Source of the DNA: Gaoshiqia hydrogeniformans
Lineage (GTDB): Bacteria > Bacteroidota > Bacteroidia > Bacteroidales > Prolixibacteraceae
Assembly (NCBI RefSeq): GCF_049347105.1
Contig: NZ_CP186334.1
Span: forward strand, 5,518,001-5,582,000
DNA: 64,000 nt
Reading direction: 5' to 3'
Shown here in pieces: positions 26,141 through 36,335 of the stretch; position 1 is the stretch's first letter, and each line of letters begins with the position of its first letter. Made by a program: the position numbers and the translations under genes. The notes under the pieces were generated by a model. That model saw only the letters and a list, made by a program, of their open reading frames with translations. It was not told the DNA's origin and ran no database searches.

Positions 26141-26770
26141 ATGCCTTTACTGAAAAAAATACCGGTTAACAACGGTCTGCTGATCCTTTGGAGCATCCGC
26201 GAATCCCTGGAAGTTCTTGAACAAATGATTCCCGAGGCTTTGGAAGATCCGCGATACCGGGCAATCAGCCATATCAGACGTAAACGGGAATGGCTGGCCG
26301 TCAGGCTGTTGATGCGCGAAGTAAACTGCCCGGCCGGACAGCTCTTTTATGCCGAAAACGGACAGCCGCGACTAAACAATCCAACCTACAAACACATCAG
26401 CATCAGTCATTCCGACAGCCTGGCTGGTATTTTTCTTCATCCCTCACAAGCCGTAGGTCTGGATATTGAACAGGCAGATCGTGATTTTATACGAATCGAA
26501 CAAAAATACCTGAGCCCTGAAGAGCAGGAACTGGCACGTACCATTTCGGGCGGACACGGGTTATTTTGGTGTATCAAAGAAGCCGTTTACAAACTGGCCG
26601 ACACGCCGGGACTACATTTTGCCCGACAGATCAGGATCTTTCTTCAGGAAGATTCAAAACTTGCGGTCACGCTGATCACCGGGACCACAAAAACTTTTCA
26701 GGTTAATCATTTTGAAATTGAGGGGCAACTGATTGTTTGTCTGGTTGATGAAAAAAAGAACGAAGTTTAA
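26141..26770 (+). CDS. 4'-phosphopantetheinyl transferase superfamily protein
   Basis: 209 residues with the Sfp-type motifs ISHSDSLAGIF, VGLDIEQADRDF (Mg-binding Asp and Glu) and WCIKEAVYKL. The enzyme transfers phosphopantetheine from CoA to a carrier protein. It follows gldD by 15 bases and probably belongs to the same transcript. Whether it serves as the holo-ACP synthase or modifies a secondary-metabolite carrier cannot be told here. Confidence 0.88.
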   Translation: MPLLKKIPVNNGLLILWSIRESLEVLEQMIPEALEDPRYRAISHIRRKREWLAVRLLMREVNCPAGQLFYAENGQPRLNNPTYKHISISHSDSLAGIFLHPSQAVGLDIEQADRDFIRIEQKYLSPEEQELARTISGGHGLFWCIKEAVYKLADTPGLHFARQIRIFLQEDSKLAVTLITGTTKTFQVNHFEIEGQLIVCLVDEKKNEV

Positions 26771-26829
26771 CAAACAAGAATCCCAAACATAAGGGCGGAT
26801 GACTTGTTTATTTCTGAAAACTGAAGACG

Positions 26830-28338
26830 ATGAATAGCACAAAACCACAAATACTGGTTATTTTTGGCGCATCCGGCGACCTGACCAAACGAAAACTGGT
26901 TCCTGCCTTGTTTGAACTATTCCGGCAAAAATTACTTCCCGTGCAGTTTGCCGTTTTGGGTGTCAGCCGCACGGAATATTCAGATGAAGAATTCCGGGAC
27001 AAAATGACTGAATTTTTACCCAAAGACGAAAAACAGCAGCCAATCATCGGTAAATTCCTGTCGACCCTCTATTACCAGTCGCTGGCCACGGAAGATAACT
27101 ACGAATACCCGATTCTGAGAGACCGGCTCACCACCATATCCAAACAGAATGACATTCCCGAAAATTATATTTTCTACCTGTCAACGCCTCCGCGTTTGTA
27201 CGATATCATTCCGGCCAATCTGGCGAGCGTAGGGCTGAACAAACCGGCCGACGGGTTCCGCCGCCTGATCGTGGAGAAACCCTTCGGCGCCAACCTGGAA
27301 TTGGCCAAAGCGCTAAACCGCAAATTGCTAGAACACTTTGATGAAGACCAGATATACCGGATAGACCATTACCTCGGGAAAGAATCGGTGCAAAACATGC
27401 TGGTAACCCGCTTTGCCAACGGGATCTTCGAGCCGATCTGGAACCACAATTTCATTCATCATATAGAAATTACCTCGGCCGAAAGTCTGGGAGTGGAAGA
27501 TCGCGGAGGCTACTACGACCATTCGGGCGCCATGCGCGATATGGTGCAAAACCATCTGATGCAACTGGTCGGGCTGGTGGCCATGGAACCCCCGGTCGTG
27601 ATAGAAGCCGATGCCATTCGGAACGAAATATTGAAGGTCTTTCAGTCCCTTCGCCCCATCCGGGAAGAAGAAGTGGTGAAGCACGTCATTCGCGGCCAAT
27701 ACATCGAGTCGCACATCAAAAAAGAACTGGTGAAAGGCTACCGGCAGGAAAAGGGAGTTGACCCAAACAGCCGGACAGAAACCTTCTTCGCGATGAAGTT
27801 TTTCATCGATAACTGGCGCTGGAGCGGGGTCCCGTTTTACATCCGCACCGGGAAGAAACTACCTACGCGGGTCACCGAAGTGGTTATTCACTTTAAAAAA
27901 ACGCCACATCACCTGTTTGGAGCCTACACCGATTATCAGCAAAATAACCAGTTGGTCATCCGGATTCAGCCCGATGAAGGTATCCTGTTGAAATTCGGTA
28001 TGAAAGTGCCGGGAGCAGGCTTTAATGTACAAACCGTGAATATGGATTTTCATTACGACGATCTGGCCAATGTTCATCTGCCTTCGGCCTATGAGCGTCT
28101 TCTGCTTGATTGCATGCAAGGCGATGCCACGTTGTACTCGCGCGGAGATTCGGTGATAAAAGCATGGGAATATGTACAGCCAATCCTGGATGCCTGGAAA
28201 AACAACCCCGACATTCCGGTGTACGGCTATCCCGCCGGCACCTGGGGGCCCGACGTAGCCGATCAGCTCGTTGAAGACGGCACCTGGCGTTATCCGTGCA
28301 AAAATTTATCGGACGACGGCACTTATTGTGAGTTGTAA
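26830..28338 (+). CDS. zwf: Glucose-6-phosphate 1-dehydrogenase
   Basis: 502 residues: NADP-binding FGASGDLTKRKLVPAL at the N-terminus, the substrate/catalytic motif RIDHYLGKE near residue 178, and VEKPFGANLELA before it. It is full length compared with bacterial Zwf. The enzyme opens the oxidative pentose phosphate pathway, producing NADPH and 6-phosphogluconolactone. The next gene, pgl, hydrolyses the product, so the two form an operon. A 6-phosphogluconate dehydrogenase gene is not in the window. Confidence 0.97.
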   Translation: MNSTKPQILVIFGASGDLTKRKLVPALFELFRQKLLPVQFAVLGVSRTEYSDEEFRDKMTEFLPKDEKQQPIIGKFLSTLYYQSLATEDNYEYPILRDRLTTISKQNDIPENYIFYLSTPPRLYDIIPANLASVGLNKPADGFRRLIVEKPFGANLELAKALNRKLLEHFDEDQIYRIDHYLGKESVQNMLVTRFANGIFEPIWNHNFIHHIEITSAESLGVEDRGGYYDHSGAMRDMVQNHLMQLVGLVAMEPPVVIEADAIRNEILKVFQSLRPIREEEVVKHVIRGQYIESHIKKELVKGYRQEKGVDPNSRTETFFAMKFFIDNWRWSGVPFYIRTGKKLPTRVTEVVIHFKKTPHHLFGAYTDYQQNNQLVIRIQPDEGILLKFGMKVPGAGFNVQTVNMDFHYDDLANVHLPSAYERLLLDCMQGDATLYSRGDSVIKAWEYVQPILDAWKNNPDIPVYGYPAGTWGPDVADQLVEDGTWRYPCKNLSDDGTYCEL

Positions 28339-28379
28339 CGCCTTTCGGGCAAAATCAAATCCTTAATACCCAAATTGAA

Positions 28380-29117
28380 ATGACCACGATACGGGAGATT
28401 AAACGATACGCGAATCCGGATGCAGTAGCTGAAGCATTCGCCGCCGAACTGTACCAATGGGTAAAACAAGCCAAGAAGCCGGTCCATATTGCCTTGTCAG
28501 GCGGCACAACCCCTGCCCTTTTGTTTGATGTATTGGCCCGGGACTATGCCACAAAAATGCCCTGGAAAACCATTCATTTCTGGTGGGGGGATGAACGCTG
28601 CGTTGCCCCAACCGATGCCGAAAGCAACTACAAGATGGCCAATGATCATTTATTCAGCAAGATTCAGGTCAACCCGGAACTGATTCACCGGGTAAAGGGA
28701 GAACTGCCACCCGAAGAGTCCAACAATGCCTACCGCGATGAAATTGAACAGTTTGTGCAAAAAAAGAATGACTGGCCGGCTTTCGGACTGATCATCCTGG
28801 GTCTGGGCAACGACGGGCACACGGCGTCCGTTTTTCCACATCAGATGGAGCTGCTGGAATCGGACCGGACCTGTGCCCTGGCTACCCACCCCGAATCGGG
28901 ACAAAAACGCGTAACCTTGACCGGCAAAGTCATCAACAATGCCGAACGTGTCTTTTTCCTGGTCACCGGAAAATCAAAAGCCGGGCGTATGGCCGAGTTG
29001 GTCAATCAAACAGATGAAGCAAAACAGCTTCCCGCGTATTACATTTCGCCGAAAACCGCGAACCCGGTCTTTTTCCTGGACTACGATGCGGCATCGGAAC
29101 TTGGACCCGAAGATTGA
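28380..29117 (+). CDS. pgl: 6-phosphogluconolactonase
   Basis: 245 residues of the DevB/NagB-like family: LSGGTTPALLFDVLA, FWWGDERCVAPTDAESNYKM and LGLGNDGHTASVFP give the phosphate-binding and catalytic loops. It hydrolyses 6-phosphoglucono-lactone made by zwf, 41 bases upstream on the same strand. Confidence 0.95.
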   Translation: MTTIREIKRYANPDAVAEAFAAELYQWVKQAKKPVHIALSGGTTPALLFDVLARDYATKMPWKTIHFWWGDERCVAPTDAESNYKMANDHLFSKIQVNPELIHRVKGELPPEESNNAYRDEIEQFVQKKNDWPAFGLIILGLGNDGHTASVFPHQMELLESDRTCALATHPESGQKRVTLTGKVINNAERVFFLVTGKSKAGRMAELVNQTDEAKQLPAYYISPKTANPVFFLDYDAASELGPED

Positions 29118-29256
29118 TTGTCAGCGTTCAGCAGCAAGCGGTCGGATTTCGCATTAACTGACTGAATCCGGCATTTCTCTCGTTTTTGCAGCTTTTGTTG
29201 CAGCCTCAGATCTCAAAAATCAGCAACTTCCCTGATCAATAAAGGAGGAACAAACG

Positions 29257-30483
29257 ATGCTATATTTAGATTCCTATCAGCAACTGAGAGAGGTATTGCT
29301 GGCTGACGATGCCGTCATTCCATTGGAAGATTTGCGCATCCACCGCCAGGAATTCCGGTCGAAATCCAATAAGTTGTTGCCAGGAGAAGAAGATTATTGC
29401 TGTGAAGAACACCAGGAGCACTTCAACCTGCAACACAGTTTTTACACCAACATCGGGCACATCAGCAACCAGATTCAAATCCGCGACAACGACATCCTGG
29501 AAAACCAGGTATTTTCCTATCACATTTTTATGCCTTCTTCGGTCGAAAAGGCCGAAAGCGCCATTTTTCTTCTTCACGGATTTAACGAGAAAAACTGGGA
29601 CAAATACCTCCCTTGGGCCCAATACCTGGCCCGGCACACCGGCAGCGCTGTTATTCTATTCCCGATTGCCTTTCACATGAACCGGACACTCTCGGTCTGG
29701 AGCGATAAACGAAACATGTTCCGGTTAAGCGAAGAACGAAAAAAGATGTTCCCCGATGTGGTCGATTCATCGCTCACCAACGTGGCCATCAGTATGCGTT
29801 TGCACAGCCGCCCGCAACGATTTATCTGGTCGGGACTGCAAACCTATTACGACATCATCCGGTTTGTGGAAGAATGCAAAAGCGGGCTAAACAGCCTGAT
29901 CTCCCCGACTGCCCGTTTTCACTTTATGTCGTACTCCATTGGTTGCTTACTGGCCGAAATTCTGAAACTGACAAACCACAACAATTATTTTAGCGACTCC
30001 CGGCTGTGTTTATTCTGTGGCGGGTCTGTTTTTAACCGTTTGTCTCCCGTATCGAAATATATTTTAGACAGTGAAGCGAATATTGCCCTCTACGCCTACA
30101 TGATTGAACACATGAAGAAACACCTTGACCATGACAAACAGCTGAAACATTATATCAATGGCCCCCATCCGGAAGGACTGGTGTTTTATTCGATGCTCGA
30201 TTACAAGGAAAAGCTCGGGTACCGCGAAAGTTTGTTCAGTCAGGTTAGCAGTCAGATCATGGCCATTACCCTAAAACAGGACACCATCATTCCTCCCTAC
30301 GAAATTATCAACACCCTGCAGGGAGCTGCCCGGGATATTCCGATACCGGTAACAATTTACGATTTCCCGTTTCGTTACAACCATGTCAGTCCCTTCCCTG
30401 CAACCGATAAAAACAAGGAAGTGATTGACGAAAAATTCAAACTGGTATTCAGACAATTTGCTGCCTTTATAAATGGTGAATAA
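29257..30483 (+). CDS. DUF6051-type alpha/beta hydrolase-like protein
   Basis: 408 residues. The alpha/beta-hydrolase features are the oxyanion strand AIFLLHGFNEKNWDKYL near residue 108 and the nucleophile elbow FMSYSIGCLLAE near residue 226; a late His in RYNHVSPFP could complete the triad. I recall this as DUF6051, whose substrate is unknown. There is no signal peptide, so it should be cytoplasmic. A good purine-rich site (AAAGGAGGA) precedes the ATG. Confidence 0.7.
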   Translation: MLYLDSYQQLREVLLADDAVIPLEDLRIHRQEFRSKSNKLLPGEEDYCCEEHQEHFNLQHSFYTNIGHISNQIQIRDNDILENQVFSYHIFMPSSVEKAESAIFLLHGFNEKNWDKYLPWAQYLARHTGSAVILFPIAFHMNRTLSVWSDKRNMFRLSEERKKMFPDVVDSSLTNVAISMRLHSRPQRFIWSGLQTYYDIIRFVEECKSGLNSLISPTARFHFMSYSIGCLLAEILKLTNHNNYFSDSRLCLFCGGSVFNRLSPVSKYILDSEANIALYAYMIEHMKKHLDHDKQLKHYINGPHPEGLVFYSMLDYKEKLGYRESLFSQVSSQIMAITLKQDTIIPPYEIINTLQGAARDIPIPVTIYDFPFRYNHVSPFPATDKNKEVIDEKFKLVFRQFAAFINGE

Positions 30484-30528
30484 AACCACAATGCCGGGTT
30501 TCATCGGTTTTTAACGAGTTTTGGGGTA

Positions 30529-32004
30529 TCAGCCTTTCCCGATCGATTTTACTTCAAAACCGATTTCTGTCAATGCCGGCCTATTGAGTATGTTTCTGCC
30601 GTCGAAAATAAAAGCCGGCTTAAACATCCGATCGTAAAGCTTTTGCCAGTCGTAGGTTTTAAACTCATCCCATTCGGTCAGGATGGCTACCGCGTGAGCC
30701 TTTTCGCAGGCGGCAAAGGGCGAATCGTGTACGGTTACCAATTGTTTAATCTCTTCGGGCGTCAATTCTGCAAATTTTGGCGAATGGCAGAGGTTTTCGT
30801 CGCGCCGGTGTTTCTGCAGATATTCCAGGTCGGCGTAAATTTGCCTGGCCGAAACTTTGGGATCATATACATGAATTTCAGCCCGGTCCTGCAACAATTC
30901 ATCGGCCACGTAAATGGCGGCTGATTCGCGGGTGTCGTTCGTGTCCTTTTTAAAAGCCCATCCCAGGAAAGCAATTTTTTTACCCGACACCGTATTAAAC
31001 AAGGTATCAATAATTTGCTTGGCAAAGCGATGTTTCTGATAATCGTTCAGCAAAACTACCTGTTCCCAGTACCCGGCCACCTCGGGCAGGTTAAAATGAT
31101 GACAAAGGTACACCAGGTTTAAAATATCTTTTTGAAAGCAACTTCCTCCAAAACCCACCGATGCTTTCAGGAATTTGGATCCAATGCGTGAATCCATCCC
31201 GATAGCGCGGGCCACCTCATCCACATCGGCGCCTGTCCGTTCGCACAGGGCCGAAATGGCATTGATCGATGAAATACGTTGTGCCAGAAAAGCGTTGGCC
31301 GTTAATTTCGACAATTCAGACGACCAGATACGTGTGGTAATAATCCGTTCGCGTGGTAGCCAGTTGGCATAAATGTCGGCAAGCGCCTGTTCGGCAATTT
31401 TGCCTGTTTCGTTGTCTTCGCTCCCGATCAGCACCCGGTCAGCATGGATCAGGTCGGTTATGGCTGTACCTTCGGCCAGAAACTCCGGATTGGAAAGCAC
31501 GGCAAATTTTGGAGCCGGAGCAACGGTAACAGCGGCGCCGTTGGCTGACGATGCGTCGAGTATCGTGCGGATCGCCTGCGCCGTGCGGACCGGCAGCGTT
31601 GATTTTTCAACGATGATTTTATCATCGGTCGAAATTTCGGCAATCTGGCGGGCGCAAAGTTCCACATACTTCAAATCGGCAGCCATCCCTTTGCCCACGC
31701 CATAGGTTTTGGTCGGTGTATTCACCGAGATAAAAATCATTTGGGCCTCGCGAATAGCGCCTTCCACATCGGTCGAAAAGAACAGGTTCCGCCCTCGGGC
31801 TTCAGCAACCACTTCCGGCAGTCCGGGTTCATACACGGGCAAACGGGAAAGATCGGCTTCGTTCCAGTCGGCAATACGCTGCGCATTAATATCTACTACG
31901 GTTACCCGGATGTGCGGACACTGCCTGGCAATAACGGCCATAGTTGGTCCGCCTACATAGCCTGCACCAATACAGGCAATATTTGTGATTTTTGATGGGA
32001 TCAT
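30529..32004 (-). CDS. ugd: UDP-glucose 6-dehydrogenase
   Basis: 491 residues with an N-terminal Rossmann loop CIGAGYVGGPTMAVIA, the catalytic Cys in VGFGGSCFQKDI near residue 287, and a C-terminal FLGWAFKKDTNDTRES NAD-like domain. The length is that of the animal-type UGDH subfamily. It oxidises UDP-glucose to UDP-glucuronate, a precursor for capsule or exopolysaccharide. It lies downstream of the Wzc- and Wza-like genes on the same strand, which supports that role. Confidence 0.93.
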   Translation of the reverse strand: MIPSKITNIACIGAGYVGGPTMAVIARQCPHIRVTVVDINAQRIADWNEADLSRLPVYEPGLPEVVAEARGRNLFFSTDVEGAIREAQMIFISVNTPTKTYGVGKGMAADLKYVELCARQIAEISTDDKIIVEKSTLPVRTAQAIRTILDASSANGAAVTVAPAPKFAVLSNPEFLAEGTAITDLIHADRVLIGSEDNETGKIAEQALADIYANWLPRERIITTRIWSSELSKLTANAFLAQRISSINAISALCERTGADVDEVARAIGMDSRIGSKFLKASVGFGGSCFQKDILNLVYLCHHFNLPEVAGYWEQVVLLNDYQKHRFAKQIIDTLFNTVSGKKIAFLGWAFKKDTNDTRESAAIYVADELLQDRAEIHVYDPKVSARQIYADLEYLQKHRRDENLCHSPKFAELTPEEIKQLVTVHDSPFAACEKAHAVAILTEWDEFKTYDWQKLYDRMFKPAFIFDGRNILNRPALTEIGFEVKSIGKG

Positions 32005-32385
32005 GTTTTTCTATTTGTCGTTTTCAGAACTGTTTCATGCTCATCGGGCAGCATGATCGTGATTGCGCTTCAAATTTAGTTAATTTAGCTTATTCAACTA
32101 AGGAATATCGCGTATTTCGACACGAAGGAGGGGATTTTGCAGGGGGCAGGGGGCAGGGAGCTTGGGGCTGAGAGCAAAGACGATTAGCGAAGAAGGGAGA
32201 TGGGAGACCGGAGACCGGAGACCAACCAAAACGTGGTAAGCCTGACCAGGTTGCGTTGTGAGCTTGACAAAGGTGTATGGCAGCCTTTACCACGGAACCT
32301 TGTCTACGCTGCCACGGAACTTTGCCCGGTTGACTATAAACCGCAAGACCCTTCAGTCTTCAAGCAATGGGGAAGCGGCCGGGGA
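32005..32385. other. 381-bp intergenic region with 7-bp repeats and a structured segment
   Basis: No gene was found here. At 32135-32155 the heptamer GCAGGGG is repeated nearly three times, and at 32205-32222 GGGAGAC, CGGAGAC, CGGAGAC follow each other. From 32232 to 32294 CGTGGTAA and TTACCACG bracket a possible hairpin, and CCACGGAACyTTG occurs twice at 32290 and 32312. It separates the Wzc-like kinase from ugd and may be a processed leader or attenuator; this is only a guess. Confidence 0.5.
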
Positions 32386-34752
32386 TCAGGCTTTGCCGTT
32401 CTGTCCATAGTAGGCGTAAACATGCCTGTACCCAACCTGGTCGAATTTGATGTCGTTGATCACCAGGGAAGGTTTGTTCATCACCGACTGAAAGGCAATA
32501 TCATTGATCTGTTTTAACTGATCTTTCCGGCTTAGCCCGTAGCGGAGTACAAAAATATTCAGATCGACCAGACGGCCGGTGATTATCCCGTCGGTTACCA
32601 TCGAGACCGGAGCGTTGTCAATAACAACGTAGTCAAATTCGTTCTTTGCCCATTCAAGGAGTTCAGCAAACTGCACACGTTCGAGCAGTTCGGCCGGGTT
32701 AGGCGGAATTGGGCCGGAAGGAATCAGCCACAGGTTATCAGCGTACGTTTCCCGGACAACATCCTGTGCGCGATGATGTCCGATCAGGTATGTACTCAGT
32801 CCTTTCAGGTTGTCAAACCCGAAAATCTGATCCAGTCGGGGTTTTCGCAGGTCGGCCCCGATCAGGAGGGTCTTCTTGTCGTTCATGGCCAGGATACAGG
32901 CCAGGTTTGTCGCGCAGAAGGTTTTTCCTTCACCGGGAATCATCGAGTGAATTCCGATCACTTTTTGGCCGGCCTGCGTGAATTTATACTGCAGGTTTGT
33001 TCTGATCGCGCGGAACGATTCGGTAATTGGTGCGGTCGGATTTTCAAAAACAACCAGGTCCGATTTCGACTTGCTATGGAAAACATTACCAATGATCGTG
33101 AGAGGACTGGATCTTTCCACATCTTCCTGCTGATGTATTTTATTGTCGGCCATTTCAACCAGTAAAATAAAAAAGGCAGGAATAATCAAACCAATCAGGG
33201 CGCCCAGCAAGATCAGCATTTTAGATGAAATTCCTGTTTGCCGAATCCGTTCCACCCGCGCCGGGTCGATAATTTGAATATCGACCACGGTAGAAGCAAG
33301 GCTTATCTCTATTTCGGCACGTTTCTGTAACAGGTAAGTATAAATCTCACTGGTCAGATCGTATTGCCGCCGGATATTGATCAACTCCTGTTCCTGCCCG
33401 GGAAGATTATTTAACTGGGCATTCATGGTATGGTAGCGGGCATCCAGATTCTGAATCGTCAAACGGGCGTTATCGATCAAATTAACCAGATTTTCGCGAA
33501 GCTGTTCGTTTACCTGGCTGATTTCCTTATTTAACAGCACCAGAGTAGGATTATTTTCATATGCGCTGAATGAAAGCACTTCGCGTCGGCTGTACAGTTC
33601 GCTTAATTTCAGCACCAAGGCATTCAGCGACGGATCCTGGATGCCAACAACCGATGGGGTAACAACTTGTTTAATCCCGTCCGACTTACCCAAATAAGCC
33701 AGCAGATTGACAAAATATTCCAACTGCATCTGCTGCTGCGACTTATTTTTTTCGATATCGCCCAACTGTGTCATAACCAGTTCTCCCTGGGCGCTAAGAT
33801 CGATGATCTGATTCCGTGAACGAAACTCGGTGAAGGTAGTGCCGGCAACAATAAGCGAATCGGAAATGCCGCTCAACTGGTTATCGATAAACTGCAACGA
33901 TCGTTTTTGGGTGGTGGTCTGCTGTTCCAGCTTGAGGTCGAGATAAACCCGGACCAGCTCATTCAGGTAACGAATCTCACGCAGCGCTTCAGTTCCCTGT
34001 ACCGACAAACGGATGACATCGCTGAGCTTATCGGCTGAAGCGATGTTTAATCGCTCCAGGTATTCAAGCGTAAGCCGGCTCCTGTTGGTAAAACGAAACC
34101 GGAACCGTTCGCCGGCAACACGGCTGATGTCGTCTTTCAAATATAAGGTGAAGTTGAAAAATTCATTCTGAAAATCTTCTCCGAACTTCCCGGCAGAACT
34201 GCAATTGATATCAACCGGAGCATTGTTCAGCATACCTGTCCCGGAAGCAGAAACCAAATACGTGCTGTCGGCTTCAGGCCTGATTTCAATCCAGATATCT
34301 TCGATGTTTATTTCATTCTCATGTTCACGTATCCTAAAAGGTTCGTTAGTGTACAAACCTTTCCAGCCAAATACTTCCCGTTGAAACCAAATGGTACGCC
34401 AGTTCAGATTTTCTACTACCCTGTAATTAAGTGTGTAAGAACGAAGCAGTTCCACCTCAGTTGAGATCGACATGTCGGCCATCCCGGGAAACTGGTTTCC
34501 AAACATGGTTTCAAGATTAAACGCCTTATTCTTTTGCGGAATGATGATGCTGGTATCCACCAGATATGCCTGGCTGCGGTATTTCCCGAAAAGAAAAGCC
34601 AGGGAAACAGACAGAAACAGACAAGCCAGAAACCAGTACCATTTGCGTAAGAGTATGAAAAATAAACGTTTCAGATCGATTTCATCATCCGGTTGATTTA
34701 AAGCCGGTTGAGGAATATGGTTTGATTGCATCATCTCGATGAATTTGGACAA
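32386..34752 (-). CDS. Polysaccharide co-polymerase/tyrosine autokinase (Wzc-like)
   Basis: 788 residues. A Wzz domain with a first membrane helix (WYWFLACLFLSVSLAFLFG) near residue 40, a long coiled-coil-rich periplasmic part, a GNVR segment (LNNLPGQEQELINIRRQYDL) and a second helix (ILLGALIGLIIPAFFILLVE) lead into a BY-kinase: Walker A SMIPGEGKTFCATNLA, A' LLIGADLRKPRL, B DYVVIDNAP, and a Tyr cluster at the C-terminus (GYRHVYAYYG). It controls chain length and export together with the Wza-like protein encoded four bases upstream. Confidence 0.93.
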   Translation of the reverse strand: MSKFIEMMQSNHIPQPALNQPDDEIDLKRLFFILLRKWYWFLACLFLSVSLAFLFGKYRSQAYLVDTSIIIPQKNKAFNLETMFGNQFPGMADMSISTEVELLRSYTLNYRVVENLNWRTIWFQREVFGWKGLYTNEPFRIREHENEINIEDIWIEIRPEADSTYLVSASGTGMLNNAPVDINCSSAGKFGEDFQNEFFNFTLYLKDDISRVAGERFRFRFTNRSRLTLEYLERLNIASADKLSDVIRLSVQGTEALREIRYLNELVRVYLDLKLEQQTTTQKRSLQFIDNQLSGISDSLIVAGTTFTEFRSRNQIIDLSAQGELVMTQLGDIEKNKSQQQMQLEYFVNLLAYLGKSDGIKQVVTPSVVGIQDPSLNALVLKLSELYSRREVLSFSAYENNPTLVLLNKEISQVNEQLRENLVNLIDNARLTIQNLDARYHTMNAQLNNLPGQEQELINIRRQYDLTSEIYTYLLQKRAEIEISLASTVVDIQIIDPARVERIRQTGISSKMLILLGALIGLIIPAFFILLVEMADNKIHQQEDVERSSPLTIIGNVFHSKSKSDLVVFENPTAPITESFRAIRTNLQYKFTQAGQKVIGIHSMIPGEGKTFCATNLACILAMNDKKTLLIGADLRKPRLDQIFGFDNLKGLSTYLIGHHRAQDVVRETYADNLWLIPSGPIPPNPAELLERVQFAELLEWAKNEFDYVVIDNAPVSMVTDGIITGRLVDLNIFVLRYGLSRKDQLKQINDIAFQSVMNKPSLVINDIKFDQVGYRHVYAYYGQNGKA

Positions 34753-34756
34753 TTAA

Positions 34757-35569
34757 CTATTTCAAAACAAAGCCTAAAACGGCCAGCAATACACTCAACG
34801 ATGAGAAGAAAAGTGAATATGCCTGGCTGTTTAGCTGAAAATTTTTGTTTTTGTCGGGTTCCACAAAAATGTAATCGTTCGGATGCAGGTAAAATGCTTT
34901 GGACATCCAAACATCTTTGTCCGATAAGTCGAGAATAGTGGTCTGATTACCTTCTGCCTGCGGACGAACCACCATTACCCGTTTAATATTGGCATAATCG
35001 GTACTCCCGTTAGCCATCGCCAATGCCTCAAACAAAGTAAAATTATTGTTGTAATTGTAGTAAACCCCGGGACTTTTCACCTCTCCCAGCACAGTAACTT
35101 TATAATTCAGCAATTTAACCCGAACGATGGCTTCTTTCAGGTACTGATTCGCCCGTTCCTGCACAACCAGCTCAACCTGCGACTGAGGACGTCCGGTCAC
35201 GGGAATGTCGCCCAGTACCGGAAGCGTAAGCATGCCTTTTTCATTTACCTCAAAACCGTATAGATATGCACCCTGCGGACTGGTATACTTTTGATACGAG
35301 TTATAACTCTGCTGTTCCATATTCGATTCCGGGTTAAACAGGGCATTTACCTCTGCATTCATCGACTTGATACTGACATAGAGGATATCTCCCGGCTTGA
35401 CGATATATTCAATTGCACTATCATTCAGCGCTTTGACCAGTTCCCGATTGGACGCATTTTTCAAATACATCAACTCCTCGCTGTTTCGGCACGAAACCAG
35501 GGAAATGGTTAAAACCAGCAGTATCAGGCTCATAAAGCCGGCTGATGTTACCGTATTAGTAGTTTTCAT
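34757..35569 (-). CDS. Outer-membrane polysaccharide export protein (Wza-like)
   Basis: 270 residues with a lipoprotein signal (LVLTISLVSC), a Poly_export domain (YIVKPGDILYVSIKSMNAEV), an SLBB domain (VTVLGEVKSPGVYYNYNNNF) and a C-terminal hydrophobic helix (LFFSSLSVLLAVLGFVLK). Wza-type proteins form the outer-membrane channel for capsule. It lies directly upstream of the Wzc-like gene, so the two are co-translated or nearly so. Confidence 0.92.
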   Translation of the reverse strand: MKTTNTVTSAGFMSLILLVLTISLVSCRNSEELMYLKNASNRELVKALNDSAIEYIVKPGDILYVSIKSMNAEVNALFNPESNMEQQSYNSYQKYTSPQGAYLYGFEVNEKGMLTLPVLGDIPVTGRPQSQVELVVQERANQYLKEAIVRVKLLNYKVTVLGEVKSPGVYYNYNNNFTLFEALAMANGSTDYANIKRVMVVRPQAEGNQTTILDLSDKDVWMSKAFYLHPNDYIFVEPDKNKNFQLNSQAYSLFFSSLSVLLAVLGFVLK

Positions 35570-35661
35570 GTTAACAGAAAAAATGGAATAGATGAGAATG
35601 GAAAAATTGAAGAAGTAAATATTTTTGCATAAAGTCTGATTCTATATTGATTAAAAACTAT

Positions 35662-36081
35662 CTACAAAGCAGCAGATTTTTTAAAAATCCACCACTTGCG
35701 GCCCGACTCTTTCATCCCGCCGGTATAGTCTGTTTCCGGATGAAGAGTCCGGTATAACTCAGTCCATGAAGGTAATCCTCCCGGAATCCGGTCGTCCAGG
35801 TATAGGTCTGCTACAATTTTTCGGCTGGATTCAGGCTTCCAGCTTTCTTCCGGATAATTTTTATTGATTGCATAAAATTCCAGCCCCCGTTCCCGGCAAA
35901 ACAACACGGCCTCTTCGAGTTCCCGACCTGCCCGGCAGGTCCAGAGAATGAGCCGGTGCCCATTCTGTTGCAACATCTTCAGCGTTTGAATAGCAAAAGG
36001 CAATTCTTTTCCAATCTGCGGATATTTGTGTTCAACAATGGTTCCGTCAAAATCTACAGCAATAATCAATCGTTTATACAT
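35662..36081 (-). CDS. Small HAD-superfamily protein (BT0820-like)
   Basis: 139 residues with the HAD motif I DFDGTI at residues 10-15 (nucleophile Asp), Thr in LILWTCRAG for motif II, and DLYLDDRIPG for the acidic motif. Proteins of this size are common in Bacteroides; a phosphatase role is likely, substrate unknown. It has no cap domain. It precedes the polysaccharide export genes on the same strand by 92 bases, though a functional link is not shown. Confidence 0.8.
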   Translation of the reverse strand: MYKRLIIAVDFDGTIVEHKYPQIGKELPFAIQTLKMLQQNGHRLILWTCRAGRELEEAVLFCRERGLEFYAINKNYPEESWKPESSRKIVADLYLDDRIPGGLPSWTELYRTLHPETDYTGGMKESGRKWWIFKKSAAL

Positions 36082-36335
36082 GCCCCTATTTAAAATGAAA
36101 ACCAGAACAATGCTTCAAGTTACCAAGTCGGATCAATGGACGAAAGTAATCTTTTTGAATGTTTTTATCAACGGTTTTATGAGAAGAGGGGCATTTGTTA
36201 TTCGTTGCGAATGAAAATGAACAGTTTACACGCAAATGGAAAAATGACCAAACGCCATCCTCCCGTGAACGGGTTTCAGGCGCTGCTCAGTCTGCATTTC
36301 GTTAAAATTCGGGCGTATCGTATTTAAATCGCCGT

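Noticed and set aside
36082..36335. Small plus-strand frames between the HAD and carbamoyltransferase genes
   Set aside because: Two overlapping short frames with no family and no clear start; nothing else was seen in this 254-bp gap.
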